Assembly: GCA_039090855.1 (NCBI GenBank)
Contig: CM077022.1
Span: 73,804,971-73,868,970, forward strand
Direction: 5' to 3'
Length of the DNA stretch: 64,000 nucleotides
DNA from: Macrothele yani
Taxonomy: Eukaryota; Arthropoda; Arachnida; Araneae; Macrothelidae
Positions 41,700-50,587 of this stretch are shown here, in pieces. The notes below the pieces were generated by a model. That model was given only the letters and a program-made list of their open reading frames with translations, had not been told where the DNA came from and ran no database searches. Position 1 is the first letter of the stretch, and each line of letters opens with the position of its first letter. A program made the position numbers and the translations under genes.

Positions 41700-42690
41700 A
41701 AACCAAACATGTCACAAAAATGTGAATTATGAAGTAAGCATTGGATATGATAAAGGATGATGGTCTGATTCCGTTTCTGTATCATAAGCCGACCCAAACC
41801 AAACAGCTCCTACTTATTTTATAGGCGAAAAATTCGCGATTCAAACAAAAACGAACATGTCCCAGTTGCAGGCTCAAGCAAAATCAAGCATGTCGAGTGA
41901 ACTAATCAGAGCTCCAAAATTCCTTCACGTGACGAAGCCAATAAGAGTGACGCAGTGGCATTCACGTTTTCAGACAGTCGACGTGTTCTGTTCAAACGTG
42001 GTGATTATTTTCGTGCGTTTGTCATAGTTTTAGAGATACGGAAGAGGTCGGAGATGGTTTAGTAATGGTGAAGGAAGGTTCAAAAAGACAAAGGAAAAGA
42101 ACCAAAAGAGAAAGTGTGAAAGAAAAAGCTAAGAAAGAACGCTATCGTGCACCAGGTGGTTCCAAAGTTTTCATGGGTTGCAAACATCAGAACACTCGGT
42201 TCTTGTGCTATAAAATTCGTCCATGTGAACATCAGGAACAATGTGACTGCCTGGAAGACGACTGTGGTCTACATATTTGAATTTTAATAATGTACTTGTT
42301 TTCTAATTTTCATAAATATCCGTTCTTCTCAGTCAAGCATTTTTTTATACCACCTATTGCTATTTTTGTTAATTTGTAATAAATTGAGCAAAATAAAGAC
42401 ATACCAACATGTGACAGCAACTTTGGTAAATAATGAACAAAAATTATTAAAAACAAAATAAAAAACATTAACTGAAAAGTGAAAATGCTTCTCTTTCTCC
42501 ATCAGCTTTTTCTTTAAAACCTTGAGATTTTTGTTAGAGAATAGGTATTCTATTAAAGGCAGGTTGATTATTGAACAGATGGTAGATTAAATTCAGAATA
42601 TGTTCAAGCAAAATCCAACAAATCATTAGGACATCTGATGGAAAACAAACATGTCCTTGAAGCCAGAACAAAAACAAACATGTCAACAAC
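41700..42690 (+). promoter_or_regulatory. Scattered ACATGTC motif, five copies
   Basis: 'aaacatgtcac' (41705), 'gaacatgtccc' (41853), 'aagcatgtcga' (41886), 'aaacatgtcct' (42647) and 'aaacatgtcaa' (42676), mostly preceded by GCAAAA- or AACAAA-type words. They fit the RRRCWWGYYY half-site form or nearly so, but function is unknown. Confidence 0.25.
42065..42280 (+). CDS. Small basic, cysteine-containing uncharacterised ORF
   Basis: 71 codons from ATG at 42065 to TGA. The N-terminal half is strongly basic ('KRQRKRTKRESVKEKAKKER'), like a nuclear-localisation or nucleic-acid-binding tail. The C-terminal half has five cysteines ('GCKHQNTRFLCYKIRPCEHQ' and 'CDCLEDDC'), a possible metal-binding arrangement but matching no motif I know. 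It lies in the one stretch without transposon proteins, and AATAAA-type signals follow at about 42378 and 42393. Single-exon gene, last exon or chance frame are all possible. Confidence 0.3.
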   Translation: MVKEGSKRQRKRTKRESVKEKAKKERYRAPGGSKVFMGCKHQNTRFLCYKIRPCEHQEQCDCLEDDCGLHI

Positions 42691-43985
42691 AAAAAGTTTA
42701 ATATTTTGATTTTAAAACATTTTTGATCTGAATCACATCCATAGACGCGTTTAGAGCATCAAAAGGAAAGTGGCTGATAGTTGAACAGTACGAAATTCAG
42801 TGCGCATAATTCAATGAACGTTTTTTCTGCCTACTGCAAATCTAGATCTGATGTAAATGTTTGGTTTTTCCTGCGCGCTCCTCATAAGACAACTTACGAC
42901 TTCTAGCGGAAGAATTTTGCATAATTGGAAAGGTGAAGATAGGCGAAAAGTACTCTTCATGGAAAAGGCTATGCTAATGAAAAAGAACTTTTCAAATACG
43001 TCTCCTGAAAGCAGAGCTAGAGTATAAGGTATTGGTCTTTACGCTTCCTAGCGGAAAATCTGTGCATTACTTAAAAAGGATAATGCTCCACATCTCTATT
43101 GCAGCGAATGGCCTACTGAGAAAAAGAAATTTCTCAATAGGGTTTTAGGGAGCGGAGATACCGCTGCAAACAGAAGTACACAAACACCATCTAGCGACAG
43201 AACTGTGAACTACAAAACTCCTCAAATACTAACCTAAATTGTTCCACAAGGTTAATGGTATCCAGCGTTGAAAGAATGTTTTAAATCGCACATTTAGAAA
43301 CAGAGATATTAAGAGAAACAGATTAAACATAGGCGCCCCTAGCAGCGAAATTTTGAATTATTTTTAAAAACAAAACACACACAAAGATTTTTCATAATTA
43401 GTAGTATCTGACCAAAAAATAATTTTATATATCGGAGTTTTATTCCCGCAGGTATTGTTGTAAACGGTAACGTGAACTTACGCCAACTAGTGGCAAACTT
43501 GCGCATTAAGAAAATTTGAAACTATATGAGATACATTTTACAGCGGAAACACTCCCGACAAAGAAGGAATTTTTCAGATCGGACTCATATTATCTAAAAA
43601 TTACAGTACGTAATTTCATACTATAAATTAATTAAATCTTATATATTTCATTACTACTTTAGCAAAACCTTTCGATTACAAATAAATTACCTTGCTTGTT
43701 TCTATGGGCACTGTTTCGCAATTACAGCGTCGCAATCTTATGCGTAACGAAAATTTCTGTAGTACGTACTAACTTTTTAACGAAAATTTCGTTATAACGT
43801 TTTAACTTTTTAACGAAAATTTCGCTATAACGTTTTAACGAAAATACGTTTTTATATTATAATTAACTGAAGAAAGGTAAACTTCAGTCACTGCAAATGA
43901 TTCAGAGGTGTACAAAGCGTTAGATAGCGGTAATATGGGAAAGAATCGTGATTTAAGCTGCTTTGAAGGAAACATAATAGTGGGC
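42400..43985. other. No gene recognised; short AT repeat
   Basis: At 43760-43850, 'ctttttaacgaaaatttcg' with 'tataacgttttaa' is repeated two to three times. The rest shows nothing recognisable. Confidence 0.35.
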
Positions 43986-44179
43986 TCTAAGTGGGCTGGG
44001 TCAAGCATCTCAGAAACGTCAAACCTATGCAAGAACAACTGTATCGAAGGGGAACAATTAATGGTGAAGAAATAACAAAAGTAGCAGTCAGTGTATCGAA
44101 GGAGAACAATGAAAGTGAAGAAATAACAAAACTAGCTGTCAGCGGTCTTTCTGTGGACGGTAACGACTGGCCCATTTCG

Positions 44180-44960
44180 AGAACAACCGCGGCTTGAGAG
44201 GATTGTACGAGTTAACAGATAACTTCCATTGCGTCAACTAACGGCGCACATAAAAAGCCCGTCACACATTGGCTCGAAATGACTTGCAACAGCCGACTTC
44301 CCCTTAGTGTACCACCGGTCTCGGCTAAAAACCAACAAATTTATCTGCAGAGGTAGAGCAGCACCAAAACTGGACACTTGAGCGTCGAAAAAAGGTCACC
44401 TGGTGCGATGAATCACGTTTTCTGCTAATACACGCCGATGGAAAGGTCGGAATATGACGTCAACAGCGCGAATCGATAGAACCCAGCTGCCTAGCTTTAA
44501 CTCTATAAGTTGGAGAAAGTGGTGTAATAGTCTGGGGTCTGTTTTCATGGCGGGCATTAAGTTCCGTAATATTTCTAGAACAGCATTTGAGTGCCACGAT
44601 GCATCTTAATATCCTTGCCGACCAGGCAGCACAGTATAAGTGCATGGTGTTTCTTGATGGAGAGGGCTACTTCCAGCAGGTAAAGGCACCATGCCACAAT
44701 GCGCGGATCGTCACACAGTGGCTCCAGGAGTGGGATAGTACCTTTAAATTACTGAAACGGCTCCCACAATACCCAGATCTTAACCCAATTAAAAACCTCT
44801 GCAATGAGATTGAGAAAGCCATTAGTAACAAAGGTCCCCTCCAGCTACCATTCGGTAATGGACGGAAGCCATCACATCTGCATGGTAAAACATGCGATAT
44901 CAATACCTCGTTGAACCGATGCCACATCGAAGCAAGGCTGTTTTCTGGTCAGGTAGGTGT
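44180..44960 (+). pseudogene. Tc1-type transposase remnant with mutated active site
   Basis: Readable across frames: 'QHQNWTLERRKKVTWCDESR' and 'FLLIHADGK' (first catalytic D intact), 'GVIVWGLFSWRAL', 'MHLNILADQAAQYKCMVFLD', then 'GYFQQVKAPCHNARIVTQWL', where the usual QDNAPCH has become QVKAPCH (second D lost), and 'YPDLNPIKNLCNEIEKAI', where NPIE has become NPIK (E lost). Two of three catalytic residues are therefore substituted even where the frame is open. The C-terminus is followed directly by the 101-bp array. TIRs of this copy not found. Confidence 0.75.
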
Positions 44961-44997
44961 TACTAATAATTTGCTACTTAAGTGTATAGACATGTAC

Positions 44998-45500
44998 GCT
45001 GAGTGATCACTAAATTATGACCACCTACCTAACACTTCGTAGGTCCTCCTTTCGCCCTCAGTACAGCAGCTATTCGACGTGGCATCGATTCAACATACAA
45101 TGAGTGACCACTGAATTATGACAACCTACCTAATACTTCGTAGGTTCTCCATTCGCCCTCAGTACAACAGCTATCTAACATGGCAACGATTCAACATACA
45201 CTGAGTGATCACTGAATTATGACCACCTACCTAATACTTCGTAGGTCCTCCTTTCGCCCTCAGTATAGCAGCTATTCGACGTGGCATCGATTCAAAATAC
45301 ACTGAGTGATCACTGAATTATGACCACCTACCTAATACTTCGTAGGTCCTCCTTTCGCCCTCAGTACAGCGGCTATACGACGTGGCATCGATTCAACATA
45401 CACTGAGTGATCACTAAATTATGATCACCTACCTTATACTTGGTAGCTCTTCTTTTCATCCTCATTACACGGCTATCTGACGTGGCATCGATTCAATAAG
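44998..45500. repeat. 101-bp tandem array built from a Tc1 terminus
   Basis: 'tgagtg' of 'cactgagtgatcactgaatt' occurs at 45000, 45101, 45202, 45303 and 45404, exactly 101 apart. Each unit is the first ~95 bases of the Tc1 element at 45401 plus a few flank bases ('caacata'). Confidence 0.95.
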
Positions 45501-46985
45501 ATGCGGAAGCAGTTGGGAGGTATGGCCAAACAAGCTGCGTGTAATGAGGCCTTAAATGCAGATATGGAGATGATTGGTGGATCCAGACGCCTCATATACC
45601 GTTCCATAGTGTCCCACAAGTGCCCTATGGGATTGATATAAGAGAGAATTCAGTGGCCAATCGATATGTTGAAAATCTGAACTGTGTCCCTCAAGCCATT
45701 CCTGCACAACGCTGAACCTGTGGTTCGGCGCATTATCATCTTGGAAGACACTGTCACCATTCGGGAAAAAGTACAACATTGCTAGGTGTACAGAGTGAGC
45801 AAGCAATTCACGACAGTGGGATACATCGTTCCACTTGTACCAGGGGTCTAAGTTCCTGCCAGATAAACATGTCCCTCACCACACAGCCGCGTTCACCGAC
45901 TACCACTTTGGAGACCATGCAAAATGGATCGAGTGCTTCGCATTGTTTGCACCAAATGAGTACGCTACCGCCACGGACTGGAGTAAAAAACGCGACTCGT
46001 CAGACCAGCACACTAATTTTCAGTCATCTGACGTCCAACTTGCTTGATCTTCACACCAGGCGAGGCTTTTCTTGCGCCGATGAACCGTGGTTAGGAGAGG
46101 ATGTTTTCAGGGTCGTCTGCTGTTACTGGCCATACGTGCGAGCGTGAGACGCATGTTCATGACAGATACTATTCTGGGTTGACCTCTGTTGTACTGGATA
46201 GTCAACTGTTAAACAGTGATACGTCTGTTCGCCTGTACTGGTCGTCATACCCGGCGCTCACCTGTCATATTGTCCTTTCGTTGCCCTGTGCAATTTTGCC
46301 GTCTGGTCCTTGTTTGACTATTTTCACGTCAATCCTGATATCCAGTACTATAACGAAGTAAATTTCTCCGTAATTTTTGTTCACGCCGGGCTCGAACCCG
46401 GGTCCCCTCATTCCGGAATAAGTCGCTCTACCAATTGAGCTACGCGGACGTTCGTTATCGCTGCTATCTGCCTTTATATCCTGTGCGTCCTGCTGGGCAG
46501 GCACGTCACATCTCCCCCCCCGAAAGAGGGCGGGGGCATGGCCCACGGGTCAGCCGGGACAATGAATCGTTCCAGGCAGCCATCCTCTGTAGAAGCGCTG
46601 AAGAAGAGATTCTCTTATTTTCCCTCTCTCGCGGTGTGGAAAGAACATCACACCATTGCGAGATTTTGAACGGCCGGGTCATCCGGAAAGTTCGGGCTCC
46701 ATTATAACGAAGTAAATTTCTTCGTCATTTTTGTCCACGCCGGGGCTCGAGGGTCCCCTCATTCCGGAATAAGTCGCTCTACCAATTGAGCTACGCGGAC
46801 GTTCGTTATCGCTGCTATCTGCCTTTATGTACTGTGCGTCCTGCCGGGCAGGCACGTCACAGTACTTAAACTATGGAAGCTCGCGAACAACTGACCAGTT
46901 CAGCTGTTTGGGAAATCGAGGCACTAGCTCTCCGTGCTCCCACAATCTGTCCTTTCTCAAAGTTTGATAAGTCCTTCCGTTTGCC
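45500..46985 (-). pseudogene. Tc1-type transposase, frameshifted and SINE-interrupted
   Basis: N-terminus on the far side of the SINE (about 46870-46985): 'GKDLSNFEKGQIVGARRASA', 'SISQTAELVSCSRASIV'. Catalytic part at 45552-45806: 'GDSVFQDDNAPNHRFSVVQE' (second D) and 'HSSDFQHIDWPLNS', after which the frame leaves the expected SPDLNPIEHLWDTME; pieces of it ('ISIP', 'GTCGTLWNGI') are legible in the neighbouring frame. The first D region near 46000 ('DESRFLLQSVAV'-like) is decayed. Not functional. Confidence 0.75.
46350..46859 (-). mobile_element. SINE family 3, tandem dimer with internal spacer
   Basis: Two ~160-base copies (46350-46512 and 46703-46862) in the same orientation, 353 bases apart. 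Each has, on the minus strand, 'TATATAAAGGCAGATAGCAG' or a close variant followed by 'GTCCGCGTAGCTCAATTGGT' (A box) and 'GGGTTCGAGCCC' (B box; shortened in the right copy). The acceptor ends GTCCGCG/CGTGAAC can still pair. The target duplication 'cagtact' (46343-46349, 46860-46866) encloses the whole dimer, so it moved as one unit. Confidence 0.75.
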
Positions 46986-47136
46986 CTTCACGCCCCGAAT
47001 TTTACTACCTAATGCTCCACTCACATCTTGTATATGCTACGTCGGTCGACTAGTCACGCCCTGTCAGCAATCACGTAGTAAACGGGCCGCTTCCACTTTT
47101 TATAGGGGTGGCCATAATTTAATGATCACTCGGTTT

Positions 47137-47329
47137 ATATACAGATGTGTTTCAGTTTCTGTAAAGTAGACTGACAAAAAAAAATCGCGAGAGTACGCTG
47201 GTACTCTTTGTAGATAAATTATGTTGTGCGTCGTTTGCAGGGCCAAGATGTTTTTTAAGGCATCAGGCTCTCGTGCGGAATGAGTCAGTGATAAAAGTTT
47301 AAGGTAGCAGCACGATAATTGAAACAGTA
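47137..47329. other. No gene recognised
   Basis: Short flank between the Tc1 end and the Penelope-like element. Confidence 0.3.
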
Positions 47330-47400
47330 CACCAGCTTCCGACGAAGTCAAAAACTTATTTAATGCATAAGTTAAAAGGTTAAAAATAAACCCATAAGAA

Positions 47401-47432
47401 CTTTCGGTCTTCCTAAAGACCATCATCAGATG
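47401..47432 (-). ncRNA. Hammerhead-ribozyme-like motif in Penelope 3' UTR
   Basis: Minus strand: 'CATCTGATGAT', hairpin GGTCTT-TAGG-AAGACC, then GAAAG. CTGATGA and GAAA are both exact; one extra T sits at the base of the stem. Hammerhead motifs in Penelope-like elements are established. The cleavage-site stem could not be identified with confidence. Confidence 0.45.
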
Positions 47433-47837
47433 GAAGTACTACAGGAATTTTTGGGTGGGGAGACATATAAGTAACCTACAGGCAGAACGTGACGTATTAA
47501 ACAGGTGATCAAGTCGTCAAATCCAAATTGATAGTTTTAAATCGATATATGATACAGACAATCAAGTGATCAAATTATCGAATAAATAACAAACAAGACA
47601 AGTAAGATGTGAATAAAAATGAGTAAGGCAAATACATACAATAAAGAGGCAACCATACGTAACTTACCTGTAATAAGCGGGTGATATACATACTTACGTC
47701 CAACTAGAATATGACAAATTTTTTTTATAAATACTAAATATTTTCATTCTCCACAACTGGAGGAAAGTTTTAATAGTTGTGTCCAAGGTATCGGTATGTA
47801 GAAAGGAGTATTGTCATTACAACATGATGTTCCATGT

Positions 47838-48110
47838 TCAGCAATAATCAAATTTCTGGTGAATGAAGGAGGAGATAGTACGTGGTGTTATAATGATTTT
47901 AGCCTCTTTCCAATTAGGATACTGTTGTCCATCGTTCACTAGTCTTGCAGGAGCAATATTTGATAGGCCATTCTTAACGGCATATTTATGTTCATTGAGC
48001 CTAATTCCCAATGATCGTTTGGTTGATCCGATGTATTGGCTGCAAGGGGGGACTTGGTTCAATTTATCAAGTGGGATGGTTTATACACCAAATTTGTTAG
48101 CTTCTGGAAC
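47838..48110 (-). pseudogene. Penelope-like GIY-YIG endonuclease fragment with stop in GIY
   Basis: Reads 'FGV', stop, 'TIPLDKLNQVPPCSQYIGST', 'KRSLGIRLNEHKYAVKNG', 'QYPNWKEAKIIITPRTI'. The YIG half of the nuclease signature is intact, but the tyrosine of GIY is replaced by a TAA stop (from TAT). A stop follows 'FDYC' at the C-terminus. Family role: DNA nicking for target-primed reverse transcription. Upstream is cut by the SINE at 48191. Confidence 0.7.
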
Positions 48111-48190
48111 TAGGTCACGATCTTTCTTGATCAAAGTAAAAATATTGGTGGTACGTATCCCAAAGTTCAGATTGAATGTTTTACAAGGTA

Positions 48191-48414
48191 TTTTTTTTTC
48201 TTTGATTGGAGGTTTAACGACCACCATGAGCAACTCGATGGTCTATAAGCAGTCGCTTGACCCAAATTTAGGGCCACTGGTTCCAGGGAAGGGAGAGAGC
48301 CAATACCATTAGACAAACATAACATCCATGTCTCACCGGGATTCGAATCTGAACCTTATACGGACGAATGGTCATAAGCTAGCGCTTAGACCACTGCGCC
48401 ACCGGGGCGGCGGC
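48191..48414 (-). mobile_element. tRNA-derived SINE, family 1
   Basis: Antisense full-length copy with poly-T at left; B box 'GGATTCGAATCTGAAC' on the plus strand is slightly decayed. Confidence 0.9.
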
Positions 48415-48839
48415 CTCAAGATCTTTGTGGGTGTGAAATATATACAACGAGTGATTCTAGGATATACATTTATTTACGTACAATACATTGCATTTATTCG
48501 CGTCTCACATGATCACACCGAACCACAGTCCCATAGATACGAAGTGGAATTAAATCATAGCAACAAACAATAAGGTTTACTAATTCCTGACTTTGAGCGG
48601 TACTTAGGTAGGTGGATTAATGAATGTTATTGTCGTAAATCAATGAAAGAAGATATGTGAGTCATATAAGTGAATATTTACTAGACTACGGCGGCGGGAA
48701 TAGTAAGTATTTTGACTGTTTAGTATTTCAAAAACAATATTAATTTTTATTATTATACATTCTTCAGATTTGGACGAGCGTAACAAACAACCCTGACACA
48801 GGTGAAATGCGATGTGGCTACGAAAGTCTATCTGCGCAT
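48415..48839. other. No gene recognised
   Basis: AT-rich; nothing recognised. Confidence 0.35.
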
Positions 48840-49130
48840 GCGCAAGCTAAAATCTGATCTCAAGATAGAAAGAACAGCTAAATCACAAGTGTTTTAGTAA
48901 GGGTGACTGGTAGCTTTTGGTCTACAATGTCTGCAGCTTACACCCCATCGTGTTATACATCTCGTCAATAGCGGGTAACCTCCCCCTCCTTCTGGGCGTC
49001 GAGAGGAAGCCAAATTTCACTACAAAGCACAGGTTTCATAGTATCGGAAGTGAATTTTTGTATTGGCTTTTATGACATTTCGCATCAGGTTCTCGTAATT
49101 TAGGCAGATTGCAATGAGATATTTTCATGT
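48840..49130 (-). repeat. Interspersed repeat V, copy 2 (empty of SINE)
   Basis: Reverse complement of 15081-15605 without the SINE ('cttacaccccatcgtgttat', 'tcgtcaatagcgggtaacct'). Confidence 0.5.
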
Positions 49131-49543
49131 TTATGTAACCCATGAAGAAATAATGTTCGGCGATAGTTTAGTAAACCATGTTGTTCAGTATCAATGAAAT
49201 TAATTGATGTTGCGCCACTTCACTGGGCAGCATTCAAAAATCAGATTTCAGGAATGGTTTTGACTAGGTCCGTTACCCATTTGCGTTAAATTTGCATGGC
49301 ATCAAAAATCTCTTCGGCATCGGATAGGTTTAATTTTAAGCATGGCGTATTTATATTACAAAATTTAAGTTCCTTTTTTTATTTTCTTTATTGCCGGATA
49401 CATTATTCTTGAGAGTTTAATTGAATCTGTCTGTAAATATTCTTCCTTTTGGTGAAAACTGTTTTAAGAAGTGTTTGATATCTTCTACTAATGTACCATT
49501 GAAGAGGTAATTTGAATTAAATTAATCACCGAGTCTCGTGATA
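49131..49543. other. No gene recognised
   Basis: AT-rich flank to the TA at 49544-49545. Confidence 0.35.
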
Positions 49544-50587
49544 TACACCGATGAGAATTACATTATGACCACCCCCAGCCTAGAAAAATGAGCGCGCCTG
49601 GAGACCGAACGGTGGCGCAGGTGAAGTTCACATAGCAGTATATATACAACCCGAGGACTGGCTTTCAGTTAGTAGAGAGTTAGGAGTCAGAATGGGAAAA
49701 GCTGCCGATTTGATGGCACGGCAGTTGGGAATTACGATCTCGGAAGCGGCGCGGCTTGTGGGTGGTGTAAGTGCCGCTGTAGTGAGTACGTATCAAAAGT
49801 GGTGCACAGATGGCCAAACGACGAACCGTTTTTCAGCCGTGTGTTGTCCGCAGCTCATTGATGCCAGAGGGGAGCGGAGTCTTTTACAGCGACCGCAGAG
49901 CCACAGTGCGACAAATCACCGGCAGTTACAACAGTGGTGATCAGGGCAATGTGTCACAGCGCACAGTTCATCGCAGCCTTTTGGGCATGGGCCTGCGTAG
50001 AAGAAGAACCAGCCGGGTCCCCATGATCACTGCACGTCATCGCTAGCAATGCATGAAATGGGCCACAGATCTTCGATATTGGACCGTGGGTGATTGGAAA
50101 AAAGTGGCCCGGTCCGACGGATCAAGATTCCTTATGGATCACGTAGACGGCCGAGCGCGGATACGCCGATTACCAACGGAGGCTATGGCACCTGGATGCA
50201 CTGTTGGGCGGAAACAGGCCGGCGGCGGCGGTGTTATGCTGTGGGCGATATTTTCTTGGGACACTTTAGTCCCCATTATCCCAAGAGCACAATCCCTCAC
50301 AGCTTCCAGGTATCTGAACATCGTTGCGGACGAAGTTCACCCATTGTGTTCCCTGCTGGTGATGGCCATTACCTGCCGGATAATGCGCCATGCCACACTG
50401 CCAGAATCGTCAAGGAGTGGTTGGAGGAACATGCTGGTGACTTTCTGTTAATTCCAAAGTCACGTGACATGAACCTAATCGAACATTTGTGGTTAGACTT
50501 GGAAAAGTGGGTTTGCTCTAAATCACCACCACCCCGAAATGTACGGGAACTGGAGGACCTGCTTTTCAAAATCGCTTTATTGGTATA

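Larger units (their letters stand above)
45401..47136 (-). mobile_element. Tc1-like element carrying a SINE dimer
   Basis: Left end 'cactgagtgatcactaaatt' (last unit of the array) and right end 'ggtggccataatttaatgat' then 'cactcgg' are inverted repeats. Removing the 510-bp SINE dimer leaves ~1.2 kb. Confidence 0.8.
47330..48190 (-). mobile_element. Penelope-like element, 5'-truncated, second lineage
   Basis: 3' UTR (47330-47835) plus end of the coding region. Sequence is clearly different from the pair at 3706-5240, so at least two Penelope lineages are present. A SINE adjoins at its 5' side. Confidence 0.7.

Noticed and set aside
42065..42280. Venom-type cysteine-rich toxin
   Set aside because: No signal peptide, a strongly basic N-terminus and a cysteine pattern that matches no toxin family I recognise.
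46384..46452. Functional tRNA gene (GTCCGCG..CGTGAAC)
   Set aside because: The acceptor pairs, but the anticodon arm is an extended palindrome without a seven-base loop, and the sequence is part of a duplicated SINE.
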